Source: Arsenophonus nilaparvatae (GTDB lineage: Bacteria; Pseudomonadota; Gammaproteobacteria; Enterobacterales; Enterobacteriaceae). From it: DNA of 64,000 bases. The stretch's first letter is position 1. Each line of letters opens with the position of its first letter. Below, one piece after another: positions 1-8,501 of this stretch. The notes under the pieces are model-generated. The model ran no database searches and had not been told where the DNA came from. It saw nothing but the letters and a program-made list of their open reading frames with translations. The stretch lies in the NCBI RefSeq assembly GCF_000757905.1, contig NZ_JRLH01000004.1. The stretch is one strand, 5' to 3'. The translations under genes and the position numbers were made by a program.

Positions 1-302
1 ATATCGCCTAAATTGGTGTGAAAGGTTACCATAATCACTATCCTGATAAATCGTTATAAGTAATGTAAAAATCAAAAAGCAAAGTAATCAATTTAAAGTA
101 GATCAACTATTTTATACCATATTGGGCTAATTGCGTCAGTATTTGTGGAATATTGAATAATTTCCTTGCGCCTTGTAGTTGCATAACTCAGAATATAGGG
201 CTCCAATAGTTGTGTTTATTGGTAGAAATGGCCTCTTGCATAATCTTGTAATTAAAATAAACCATTTACCGCATGTACCGGCTGATGATGGAAAAAGTCT
301 CA

Positions 303-1694
303 ATGTTAAAAATTTATAATACACTAAGTCGTCAAAAAGAAGAGTTTAGACCAATTACCCCAGGCAAAATTGGCATGTACGTGTGTGGTGTTACTATTTA
401 TGATTTATGTCATATTGGTCATGGCAGAACTTTTGTCGCTTTTGATGTGATTAGCCGTTATTTGCGTTATCTTGGTTATGGCCTGACTTATGTACGTAAT
501 ATTACTGATGTGGATGATAAGATCATCAAACGGGCAGCTGAAAATAATGAAACATGCGACGCTTTGACATCACGCATGTTGGCTGAAATGTATAAGGATT
601 TTGATGCGTTAAATATTTTGCGCCCCGATTTTGAACCAAGAGCAACTGACCATATTAAAGAAATTATTGATTTGACTGCGCGCCTAATTGAGCGTGGCCA
701 TGCTTATATTGCAGACAATGGTGATGTCATGTTCGCTATTAATAGCGATCCTGATTATGGACTATTATCCCGCCAAGATCTCGAGCAATTACAAGCTGGA
801 GCGCGGGTTGAAGTCACGGATGCCAAGCGTAACCCATTAGATTTTGTGCTATGGAAAATGTCTAAACCGAATGAGCCCAGTTGGTCTTCTCCTTGGGGAG
901 ATGGGCGACCAGGTTGGCATATAGAGTGTTCAGCCATGAATGGTAAACAACTGGGTGAACATTTTGATATCCATGGTGGTGGGGCAGATTTGATGTTTCC
1001 TCATCATGAAAATGAAATAGCTCAATCATCCTGTGCCCATAATGGCCCCTATGTAAACTATTGGATGCATACTGGAATGGTTATGATAGATCGGGAGAAA
1101 ATGTCAAAATCATTAAATAATTTCTTTACCATTCGTGATGTATTGACACATTATGATGCCGAAACAGTGCGTTATTTCTTATTATCAGGGCATTATCGTA
1201 GTCAATTAAATTATACCGAAGAAAATTTAAAGCAGGCTCGCACCGCGCTTGAGCGTCTTTATACCGCTTTACGAGATACTGATACTAATAATATTATATC
1301 TACTGATAATGAAATATTTAAGCGGCGTTTTATGCAAGCAATGAACGATGATTTTAATACGCCGGAGGCTTATTCAGTTCTATTTGATTTGGCAAGAGAA
1401 ATTAATCGACTAAAAGTCGATGATATGGCAATGGCGAATAGATTAGCAGTACAATTACGTCAATTAGCCAATATCCTGGGGTTATTAACACAGGATCCTG
1501 AACAATTCTTACAAAGTCGAGCACAAGTTTCTCACAGTGCTGACATAGAAAAAATTGAGGCATTAATTAAGCAACGTAATGATGCACGCGAAAACAAATT
1601 ATGGGCGCAGGCTGATTCAGCGCGTGATGAACTGACTAAAATGGGCATTATATTAGAGGATAGTTCGCAAGGAACCGTATGGCGTCGTAAGTAA
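303..1694 (+). CDS. cysS: Cysteinyl-tRNA synthetase
   Basis: Cytosolic class I aminoacyl-tRNA synthetase that charges tRNA-Cys. The HIGH signature (HIGH, residues 37-40) and the KMSKS loop (residues about 266-270) are both intact. Cys28 in YVCGV, the Cys of HIECSAMN and the two His of FPHHENE match the zinc site that gives the enzyme its cysteine specificity. At 463 aa it equals the E. coli enzyme (461). The open frame extends 30 bases further upstream, but the ATG at 303 matches the family N-terminus (MLKIYNTL). In E. coli cysS lies close to ybcJ and folD, which also occur here about 3.5 kb away, so this is ancestral chromosomal order with insertions between. Confidence 0.97.
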   Translation: MLKIYNTLSRQKEEFRPITPGKIGMYVCGVTIYDLCHIGHGRTFVAFDVISRYLRYLGYGLTYVRNITDVDDKIIKRAAENNETCDALTSRMLAEMYKDFDALNILRPDFEPRATDHIKEIIDLTARLIERGHAYIADNGDVMFAINSDPDYGLLSRQDLEQLQAGARVEVTDAKRNPLDFVLWKMSKPNEPSWSSPWGDGRPGWHIECSAMNGKQLGEHFDIHGGGADLMFPHHENEIAQSSCAHNGPYVNYWMHTGMVMIDREKMSKSLNNFFTIRDVLTHYDAETVRYFLLSGHYRSQLNYTEENLKQARTALERLYTALRDTDTNNIISTDNEIFKRRFMQAMNDDFNTPEAYSVLFDLAREINRLKVDDMAMANRLAVQLRQLANILGLLTQDPEQFLQSRAQVSHSADIEKIEALIKQRNDARENKLWAQADSARDELTKMGIILEDSSQGTVWRRK

Positions 1695-1805
1695 AAAACA
1701 GGTTCAAATTTTAGTCTATATATGGTTGTTAGATTGATTGTTTTTAGCTAAGTTTTGGTTTGTTGTGTAAATAGCGTGGTTAAACGGAATGTTTCTTTAT
1801 AGGAT

Positions 1806-2040
1806 TTATTTCATCAGTAAACTATAAATCAATTCAGCCCCCATGAGATCGCCAGCGCCGGCTGTACCAATAATTTTACAAGCCGGCAGTTTTGCCAACT
1901 ATATTCCGCTATTATTAATCCATATAGGCTCCTCTTTACCTAATGATATTATTAGGTGATTAATACCCTCTTTTGTGATTGTAAGGCTGTTTGTTGAATA
2001 TCCAGTAAAGCAGCAAGTGAATGATCAAGCCCATATTCCA
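1806..2040 (-). pseudogene. PfkB-family carbohydrate/nucleoside kinase remnant
   Basis: Reading the minus strand gives the C-terminal part of a PfkB-type kinase: a segment NHLIISLGKEEPIW (the usual 'vvTlGkdG' strand), then TAGAGDLMGAELIYSLL, which carries the GAGD catalytic/anion-hole motif, then a stop at 1806-1808. Between these blocks is an in-frame stop (after NNSGI), and the segment upstream (SLAALLDIQQ) lies in another frame. No start or sugar-binding half remains. The substrate cannot be named; ribokinase-like or pseudouridine-kinase-like are both possible. The rest of 1695-2253 shows no gene. Confidence 0.6.
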
Positions 2041-2253
2041 GTTGGTATCGATTCTAATTTATTTACACTGGTACTTAAGAGATTCTTTAAGTTTGGTAAC
2101 TTATAAGCTTAATTTATTATTAATGTGTTAAAAACAAATATTGCTTTGATAATTCGTCATGTTTTCATTAATAAGTGAATTTGATTGAGCGTGAATTATT
2201 TCTAAATAGCCTCATGTTTTGCCAAAGCTTTTCCTGTTAATACGACATTACCT

Positions 2254-2913
2254 TTATTTTTCTATTTTCATTATGTTTAAAGCTTCGGAGGTTGAAACAA
2301 ATCGGCAATCATTACATAAATAATCAATATATAATTTACCATTTAAATGATCTATTTCATGCTGAATAAGCCTAGCCAAAAATCCTTTTGCGTGAACACT
2401 TATTTTCTTACCTTCTAATGTATAAGCCTCATAATGTATTTCATTATAGCGATAAACTTCGCCGATCTTGTTTGGTACTGAAAAACAACCTTCCCAATCT
2501 TTAATTTGACCGGCATTTAATATAGGGGTATAAACCGGATTTATTAGTATCGTCGGTGATAAAGTATCATAAACATATTTACGTTTTTCTTTTGCCTCTG
2601 GAGGTATCTGAATAATTACGATTTTAAATGGATAACCAATTTGAGGTGCGGCTAAACCGGCTGGTTTTCCTAAAGGACTTTTTAAATTATGGAAAAATTT
2701 TTGCAAAGTAGAAATAAATTTTTTTTGCTTGCTATTTAGCGGCAATACTACAGATGTTGCTGACTTGAGTAATATATTATGATCGTCTTCTTCAATAGTA
2801 ACTAATCGTACTGTATCTTTCATATTATTACCTTTATTACTATTTGTTAATGCATAACAGAAACCGATTTTATAAAGGAATAGTAGAATCACATACAAAA
2901 ATATTTTCTTCAT
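2254..2913 (-). CDS. def: Peptide deformylase, with possible N-terminal signal/anchor
   Basis: Metalloprotease that removes the formyl group from nascent polypeptides. All three deformylase motifs are present: GLAAPQIG (motif 1), EGCFSVP with the metal-binding Cys (motif 2) and QHEIDHLNG, the HExxH metal site (motif 3). The product is 219 aa against 169 in E. coli. The extra N-terminus begins MKK followed by a long hydrophobic stretch (residues 4-22), like a signal peptide or membrane anchor. A second ATG at 2823 is preceded by AAAGG at good spacing and would give a cytoplasmic 189-aa enzyme. It stands alone rather than beside fmt, so it is probably an accessory copy. Which start is used cannot be decided from the sequence. 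Confidence 0.9.
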   Translation of the reverse strand: MKKIFLYVILLFLYKIGFCYALTNSNKGNNMKDTVRLVTIEEDDHNILLKSATSVVLPLNSKQKKFISTLQKFFHNLKSPLGKPAGLAAPQIGYPFKIVIIQIPPEAKEKRKYVYDTLSPTILINPVYTPILNAGQIKDWEGCFSVPNKIGEVYRYNEIHYEAYTLEGKKISVHAKGFLARLIQHEIDHLNGKLYIDYLCNDCRFVSTSEALNIMKIEK

Positions 2914-3069
2914 AATTGCTAATATTCTTTTAATTTATATAGGTGTCACTCAGAATAATGATTGATATCTGAATTGAATAATCAAGCGTATTTTTTACTC
3001 TTTATTATGTGTTTTAAGCGATATTTTATGATGAAATCGAAAATATCGCTCAATATCAAGATAATTTAT

Positions 3070-4317
3070 TTATCTGACAACTATGTTTTTTAGCGGTGGA
3101 ATAAAGCCGTAATCAAACTGTTTGATGACAAAAGTTCTATTACCAACAATTTTAATTTGCACAGTCGGTGCTTCGGTGCCACCGATACGAAACTTGTCAC
3201 CACGACCAGGAACGTTATCGATGAATGAAGTGACAAGACCGTTAGGCATAACATAATGTGAGTAAGTCTGAAACGGTTGGGAAGATGGATTGCCTAACAC
3301 TAAACCAGAACCGTTAAGTGGTGTATAAGGGCCGAATAATGAATCGCTGACAAAACCATAAACACCATCTGGACCTTTCAAACCATCGGCATAAGTGTAT
3401 TGATGACTAATGGTAAAAAGATAATATTTACCATCTTTAAATACAAAATGTGGACGCTCTGTTTGATCATTTACACCTACGGCGGTGAGCAATGGAGGAA
3501 GTATTTCCCAATTATTTCCCGTGCTGTCTCTTGCCACTGCAAAACCAATACAACCAACTTGATACTTAGCGCCGCCCACATCCTCAAAACCTGGCGGCAC
3601 ATCGCCCATATCATCGCTGGAAATAATATGAGAGCCTCTATCACCGGCAACATTACCCTCAAAGACCATATAAAGATTGCCATCATTGGGATCAATGAAA
3701 GGGCAAGGATCGCAGAAATTCCAATACTCATTCTGTTCTTCTGTCTGATAATAAACGCCATCGGCAGAGAAAAGCGGGATAACCTTGTCAAAGCCACTTA
3801 GTTTTACACTATTATTGTCAGTTTGCACTTTACCACTAACTTTAGCGATAGTAGCGCCAGGTGTAACACAGGTATAATAAAGATCAATGTCACCGTTATC
3901 ATTTAGTAAAATAGGAGTACCGGCCCACTCACGTTCTGTTGGTGATACGCCATCATTCATTACTCGGCCACCGTATTGCCAACTCTTACTATTTCTGGCG
4001 TACCAAAAGCACATGCGGGCTCGGCCATGTCGATCATTCCAGTCTTTAACAATATCGTAATTACCATTTTTGTCTTTAAATCGGTCGGGTTGTTTCACTG
4101 CCGTGAGAGTAAAAATAATCGACCAACCATCCACTGATACAATATTGCCTTCAAGATCTCGTAATGGCATGGTATCCCAGATAAATAACTTTTCACTCAT
4201 AACGGGGAAGTCAATATTGACCTTGGGTTGCGTTGTTGTTGGATCATCGAAATGAACCTTAAGTGCATCAGCTCGCGTCCAACAACTAGTAATAACTCTG
4301 TCTCTTAGTATGTCCAT
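3070..4317 (-). CDS. lsc: Levansucrase (GH68), RDP motif altered to CDP
   Basis: Glycoside hydrolase family 68 enzyme; family members split sucrose and polymerise fructose into levan. Its 415 aa equal the remembered length of the Erwinia amylovora enzyme and the resemblance is close throughout. The nucleophile (FIWDTMPLRD, Asp48), transition-state Asp203 and general acid Glu287 (NDQTERPH) are present. The normally conserved Arg of the RDP motif beside Asp203 is Cys202 (FCDPCPF), explained by one C-to-T change, so activity may be lost or altered. No signal peptide, as in Erwinia, whose enzyme leaves by another route. A strong AGGAGA ribosome site precedes the ATG. No sacB-type regulator or levanase is adjacent. 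Confidence 0.93.
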   Translation of the reverse strand: MDILRDRVITSCWTRADALKVHFDDPTTTQPKVNIDFPVMSEKLFIWDTMPLRDLEGNIVSVDGWSIIFTLTAVKQPDRFKDKNGNYDIVKDWNDRHGRARMCFWYARNSKSWQYGGRVMNDGVSPTEREWAGTPILLNDNGDIDLYYTCVTPGATIAKVSGKVQTDNNSVKLSGFDKVIPLFSADGVYYQTEEQNEYWNFCDPCPFIDPNDGNLYMVFEGNVAGDRGSHIISSDDMGDVPPGFEDVGGAKYQVGCIGFAVARDSTGNNWEILPPLLTAVGVNDQTERPHFVFKDGKYYLFTISHQYTYADGLKGPDGVYGFVSDSLFGPYTPLNGSGLVLGNPSSQPFQTYSHYVMPNGLVTSFIDNVPGRGDKFRIGGTEAPTVQIKIVGNRTFVIKQFDYGFIPPLKNIVVR

Positions 4318-4689
4318 GATTTAAGTTAATCTCCTTATCTTTATAGGAGTCTTTAATCTAACAATAAAAAAACAAATTTTTAACGTTAAAAAAATCTGTC
4401 GTCAACCACACAACAAAAAGGATAAAACGACGCGTTGCGGCTTAAAAAAGAAAAACGAGTGGTGATGTAGGTAGTGGTAAATATATTGAAATATCAAATA
4501 ATCAACAAAAAATAACAAAAAATAGATGGTTGTTGCTATCTAACCTTGGTATAACGAGTTGATGTTCCATTTTCAATGGATATTGATTTAAATAGCGCTA
4601 GTACTGAAGTACAAGGTAGAGATTTATAACGAAAACAGATCATTTTACCTCTATATAAATTACTCAATCTTAAGTTTTAGGAGGTGTAT
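4318..4689. other. Intergenic region between lsc and the Ogr-like gene
   Basis: About 370 bases of AT-rich DNA between two divergent genes; both promoters must lie here. The AGGAGG ribosome site of the rightward gene is at 4679-4684. No ORF, tRNA or clear repeat was seen. Confidence 0.4.
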
Positions 4690-4692
4690 ATG

Positions 4693-4878
4693 ATGCGTTG
4701 CCCTGTTTGTAAAAATACCGCTCATACTAGAACGAGCCGTTACTTAACTAACAAAACTAAGGAATCTTATTATCAATGTCAAAATATAAGATGTTCTTGT
4801 ACCTTTAAAACATTAGAAAGTTTAGCCAGAATAATTTCTGCTCCAGAGACAGAAGAAAATTTTACTATTGTTACCTGA
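4693..4878 (+). CDS. Ogr/Delta-type zinc-finger late activator (orphan)
   Basis: Small zinc-finger transcription activator of the P2 Ogr / P4 Delta family, which bind phage late promoters and contact RNA polymerase alpha. The product begins MRCPVCKN and shows the family's CPxC...CxxxxC arrangement (CPVC, then CQNIRCSC) and the typical ARTSRYLT-like and YYQCQN segments. AGGAGG lies 8 nt before the ATG at 4693; another ATG at 4690 is possible. No P2-type head, tail or integrase genes are near, so this is a satellite/phage leftover or a domesticated copy. Confidence 0.85.
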   Translation: MRCPVCKNTAHTRTSRYLTNKTKESYYQCQNIRCSCTFKTLESLARIISAPETEENFTIVT

Positions 4879-4966
4879 TAAGAATAATATTATGAAATAT
4901 TCACTCATTAGCTTTAAAAGCTGTAAATCATTACTTAAAAATGAGTAAAAATTAAGCAGAAGATTA

Positions 4967-4984
4967 GCCCCCGTTATAAGGGGC
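4967..4984 (+). terminator. Hairpin terminator after the Ogr-like gene
   Basis: GCCCCC, a 7-nt loop and GGGGC, followed after a short gap by a T-rich tract (to about 5003). It sits between two convergent genes and may serve both. Confidence 0.6.
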
Positions 4985-5013
4985 ATTGTTAAATATTTTT
5001 TTATAATTGATGA

Positions 5014-5226
5014 TTACTCTTTAACTATTACGCTGTTATTAATTAAAGTGACAATATTATTTTTGCTAATTTTACAGCGTTTACGGGTTTCAATTTCACC
5101 ATCAACTTTTACATCACCTTGGGCGATAAGTGCTTTGGCTGCGGCGCCGCTATCCACCCAACCTTGCAATTTCAATAAATCACATAATTTAATATAAGGC
5201 TGCCCATTTAGATGAAAGGTTTCCAT
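5014..5226 (-). CDS. ybcJ: YbcJ-type S4-domain RNA-binding protein
   Basis: A 70-aa protein made of one S4 RNA-binding domain, closely resembling E. coli YbcJ in length and in the core ELCDLLKLxGWxxSGAxAK...VKVDGxxETRKRCKI pattern (here KLCDLLKLQGW and ETRKRCKI). Probably contacts structured RNA or ribosomal precursors. It starts 8 nt after the folD stop on the same strand, so the two are co-transcribed, as in E. coli. Confidence 0.93.
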   Translation of the reverse strand: METFHLNGQPYIKLCDLLKLQGWVDSGAAAKALIAQGDVKVDGEIETRKRCKISKNNIVTLINNSVIVKE

Positions 5227-5234
5227 TTTATCGC

Positions 5235-6107
5235 CTACTGGTTAGTATTTTGAATATCATGATATTCTTCACAAGATTGTAAGGTATTTTGCATAAGTGT
5301 TGCCACTGTCATTGGGCCAACGCCACCAGGCACAGGAGTGATCCAGCTAGCGCGTTGTTGTGCTTCTTGATAGCAGACATCGCCAGTAACTGTGCCATTT
5401 TCAAGCCGATTAATTCCCACATCCATAATAATGGCACCCGATTTTATCCATTCACCGGGAATAAAATTTGGTTTACCAACAGCGACAACTAATAAATCAG
5501 CCTGCTCTATATGTTGACGTAAATTAGTAGTAAAGCGGTGGGTGACAGTAGTTGTACAACCAGCAAGTAACAATTCCAGGCTCATTGGGCGACCTACGAT
5601 ATTTGAAGCACCAACAATAACTGCATTTAAACCAAGTAGATTAATTTGGTAGCGCTCAAGTAAGGTAATAATGCCGCGAGGTGTACAAGGGCGTAGTCTT
5701 GGGGCTCGTTGGCAAAGACGGCCTATGTTATAAGGATGAAAACCGTCAACATCTTTGTCTGGATGTATATGTTCTAGTATCTTGATATAGTCAATAGTTT
5801 TGGGCAGTGGTAATTGAATCAGGATGCCATCAATTGCCTTGTCATTATTAAGTTGATCAATTAATTGTAAAAGTTCAGACTCAGTGGTTTTTTCCGCTAA
5901 ATCATATGAGCGAGAAACAAAACCAACCGCTTCACAAGTACGACGTTTACTGTTTACGTAGATCTGTGAAGCCGGATCATTACCGACTAAAATGACTGCA
6001 AGTCCGGGAGCTCGCTTGCCTAGTGAAAGTCTCAATTTAACTTTTTCGGCAATTTCCTGTTTGATTGTTTCGGAAATCATTTTTCCGTCAATAATTTTTG
6101 CTGACAT
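5235..6107 (-). CDS. folD: Bifunctional methylenetetrahydrofolate dehydrogenase/cyclohydrolase
   Basis: Cytosolic enzyme of one-carbon metabolism interconverting 5,10-methylene-, methenyl- and 10-formyl-THF with NADP. The 290 aa match the usual length. Visible landmarks are the Tyr/Lys catalytic segment (YVNSKRRTCEAVG), the substrate loop GILIQLPLP, the DVDGFHP motif, the dinucleotide-binding VGASNIVGRPM and the C-terminal PVPGGVGPMTVATL. It leads the folD-ybcJ pair and is separated from the downstream tRNA by about 190 bases. Confidence 0.97.
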   Translation of the reverse strand: MSAKIIDGKMISETIKQEIAEKVKLRLSLGKRAPGLAVILVGNDPASQIYVNSKRRTCEAVGFVSRSYDLAEKTTESELLQLIDQLNNDKAIDGILIQLPLPKTIDYIKILEHIHPDKDVDGFHPYNIGRLCQRAPRLRPCTPRGIITLLERYQINLLGLNAVIVGASNIVGRPMSLELLLAGCTTTVTHRFTTNLRQHIEQADLLVVAVGKPNFIPGEWIKSGAIIMDVGINRLENGTVTGDVCYQEAQQRASWITPVPGGVGPMTVATLMQNTLQSCEEYHDIQNTNQ

Positions 6108-6294
6108 TTATTTCATTAATCCATAAAAACATTGTGATACTGCTATTTTGTCAGAAGAAAGCGATGCTGTCAGTTTTATTAGTAGTCAGAAAATGAGCAG
6201 ATAGATAAGTTGTCATTGAAAAGACGTTGACTCAGTGCTCAGCAACCGTATAATCCAACGACATTATTTTATTATTGAATAAGCGTTTTTCTAA

Positions 6295-6371
6295 GCGCCC
6301 TTAGCTCAGCTGGATAGAGCAACGGCCTTCTAAGCCGTAGGTCACAGGTTCGAATCCTGTAGGGCGTACCA
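6295..6371 (+). tRNA. argU: tRNA-Arg (anticodon TCT)
   Basis: Complete 77-nt cloverleaf including the encoded CCA. The acceptor arms GCGCCCT/AGGGCGT pair (first pair G-U), the T-loop is GTTCGAATC, and the anticodon loop CTTCTAA gives TCT, which reads the rare AGA/AGG codons. The sequence closely follows E. coli argU, which hosts the DLP12 prophage; here too an integrase fragment abuts the 3' end. Confidence 0.96.
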
Positions 6372-6385
6372 GTTATTTCAATGGG

Positions 6386-6679
6386 TTACGATTTAATTAT
6401 CTTTTCATTGAATACTCCTTGTGTCGTATTTGTGTCGTTATCTCTAAAAATGGTATCTATTTTACGGGCATGCTCAGTTAAATGATTAGGGGCTAAATGT
6501 GCGTAGCGTCTTACCATCTCAATACTTTCCCAACCTCCCATCTCTTGTAATACTGAAAGCGGAACACCTGACTGAATTAACCAGCTAGCCCAAGTGTGTC
6601 TCAGATCGTGAAAACGAAAGTTTTCTATACCTGCTCGGTTTAGTGCGGCTCTCCAGGCAGTGTTAGAATCAACCCTCAT
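6386..6679 (-). pseudogene. Phage tyrosine integrase, C-terminal fragment
   Basis: Only the last third of a lambda-type tyrosine recombinase remains. It keeps the catalytic Arg in HDLRHTWASW, a GGW box (LQEMGGW) and the nucleophile Tyr in RRYAHLAP, but lacks the arm-binding and core-binding domains and the first catalytic Arg. Similarity may extend a few codons upstream (to about 6700) before disappearing. It ends 15 bases from the tRNA-Arg 3' end, the normal place for an argU-specific integrase, so it is the relic of an element other than the large prophage further right. Confidence 0.88.
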
Positions 6680-6746
6680 CCAAAAGTAGTCGCTGTGCTC
6701 ACTTGATTTTTAATCAATTGCAAAAATACTTTTCAGCTGGCTATTT

Positions 6747-6890
6747 GTGCAGAATGGAAAAAAGCTAATAAAAAATTTAATTAAATCTATTGGTAGAGGT
6801 CGCAAGAATGTAACGCCTAGTTTTAAAGGGATATTAATGGTTTGGATATTGTTAGGTTTTATTGTTGTTGGCAGTAATTTTACACTTTAA
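6747..6890 (+). CDS. Possible small membrane protein
   Basis: A GTG-initiated frame of 47 codons: a basic N-terminal half (KKLIKNLIKSIGRGRK) and one hydrophobic C-terminal helix (MVWILLGFIVVG). No family was recognised and no convincing ribosome site precedes it, so it may be a remnant. It lies in the gap between the integrase relic and the effector kinase. Confidence 0.25.
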   Translation: MQNGKKLIKNLIKSIGRGRKNVTPSFKGILMVWILLGFIVVGSNFTL

Positions 6891-7006
6891 TATGAAAGTT
6901 AATTGAATTGATATTATAGAACGCTGAGAGAGCCGTTTTACTATTGCTGATACTCAGAGAGATTGATAGTTGGTTATTTTAATTTTTGCCAAGTTAGCAT
7001 GTAAGT

Positions 7007-7609
7007 TTAATAATATGTGTGATTAATAATATGTTTAAGCGCCCAATCATACATCATTTCTATTTTATCATCTAGTGAGTCTTTGGTGTCATTATCTCCA
7101 GAGTAGTACTCTGTATATTTGTTAGTAAAATCTATTGGATAAAATGGGTCGGTCTCTTTATCATATAGAATATTATTACAGCGTAAATCATCATGCATTA
7201 TCTCTTTATCGCCTAAATCACAGATCATATGTTGAAAACGTTCCTGTGCACTCAGCGGAAATATTTTATCTTTAATGCTAGTGATTGTTACTCCAGATAC
7301 TTTATACATTCTAATATAAAATGTATCACCACTTTCTATTAGCGCGGCAGCTCCTTCTCCGTAATATTTATTAAAACAGTTTACTTCTTCTCTGGCGCAG
7401 GATTCTGTTCTATGTCTATCAATTAAATTATATAGTTTTTTTAATATGAAATTTTTATTATTGGCATCAAAATATGTTTTCCCGTGAAGTCCTTCTCCGA
7501 TTAGTTCTCCTAGTTTTATATTTTTATTTTCTATATCATTTTCTTTTTGTAATGCGGCAGATATGCTGAACTGATTATGATTAAAAACATTCAATATTTC
7601 TTTTGGCAT
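7007..7609 (-). CDS. OspG/NleH-type minimal protein kinase effector
   Basis: A 200-aa minimal kinase resembling Shigella OspG and E. coli NleH, type III effectors that act on host ubiquitin/NF-kB signalling. Visible: glycine loop GEGLHGKTYF, ATP-binding Lys in FILKKLY, catalytic loop MHDDLRCNNILYD (HxDxxxxN), and the DFG-equivalent PIDF followed by NKYTEYYS, nearly the OspG segment PIDFRNIYAEYY. Like OspG it lacks a normal C-lobe activation segment. The N-terminal ~30 residues are low-complexity, suited to a secretion signal. Very AT-rich, a hallmark of acquired effectors. No secretion apparatus is in the window; a second effector-like gene begins 890 bases away. Confidence 0.85.
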   Translation of the reverse strand: MPKEILNVFNHNQFSISAALQKENDIENKNIKLGELIGEGLHGKTYFDANNKNFILKKLYNLIDRHRTESCAREEVNCFNKYYGEGAAALIESGDTFYIRMYKVSGVTITSIKDKIFPLSAQERFQHMICDLGDKEIMHDDLRCNNILYDKETDPFYPIDFTNKYTEYYSGDNDTKDSLDDKIEMMYDWALKHIINHTYY

Positions 7610-8501
7610 ATATTCACCATTTATATAATTATGTTATTTTAATGAAAATTAATCATAAAAAATGTTTTTTATGAAACAATTTTATTTTATTAACTAACAT
7701 TATTGCAATTGACGTATAATAATGATTTATATGTAAATTTTCATAATTACACAATTAAATTTAATAGTGGCTGTTAATTATAGTATGTGATGCTACATAT
7801 TTAAGCGATATCAATAATTAAAGTATTATAAGACTTTATTACTTATTACTTATTACTTATTACTTATTACTTATTACTTATTACTTATTATTTAGATGTT
7901 GATAATTTTTTATTATCAATAAAAATTTTTTGAGTATTTTATTTTCTCTATACTTAAATGGATTTATATGCTGTTAAAGCAAGTTTTAAATTAATTTATA
8001 ACAATTAAGATAAATGTTTTAATATAAAAGATATCATAAAAAAGGTGTCTGTAATATATTTAACGGTTACTTATAGTTAAGTTGAAATTTTGGATTTTAG
8101 TTGTGTATTACTTTTTTGTTGTTAGTGCATATATAATTTACCAAAGTGAAATATACTAATTAGTTTATATTTTTGCAATAAAAAATGGGAAAATATTAAA
8201 TTAATATTCTTCTATACTTTTGTATTTACCTAAAGAATGAAGACAATCTGTATAAAGCAGAGCTATTTAAATTCTTTGATAACTTGTTGTTGCTGCTTTT
8301 ACCAAAAAACGCCGCAAATCCTTGTTATTTATCTTGGAGAGGATGTTAATAGTACAATAAAAACCAATTTTGGTTGTTCACTAAATAGAACATAGATACA
8401 GTAATACTGTACCTATGTATCAAATTTTTTAATTAAAATTAATTTATTTTAAATTATGAAGAATATAATTTTAACATCAGAGAATAAGTAGGAATTTAAT
8501 C
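7610..8501. other. Long AT-rich divergent region between two effector-like genes
   Basis: Nearly 900 bases of very AT-rich DNA with no supportable gene. It contains a heptanucleotide tandem array (7836-7890), 227 bases upstream of the kinase start, and the leader of the SifA-like gene. Its composition would suit silencing by H-NS-like proteins; that is an inference. Confidence 0.5.
7836..7890 (+). repeat. Heptanucleotide tandem repeat (TTATTAC)n
   Basis: Seven complete TTATTAC units (7836-7884) and a partial eighth (7885-7890), with no mismatch. It is a simple-sequence repeat of the kind prone to slipped-strand length change. Confidence 0.97.

Noticed and set aside
3400..3801. Open frames in both directions overlapping lsc
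   Set aside because: They are shadows of a well-conserved levansucrase reading frame and match no family.
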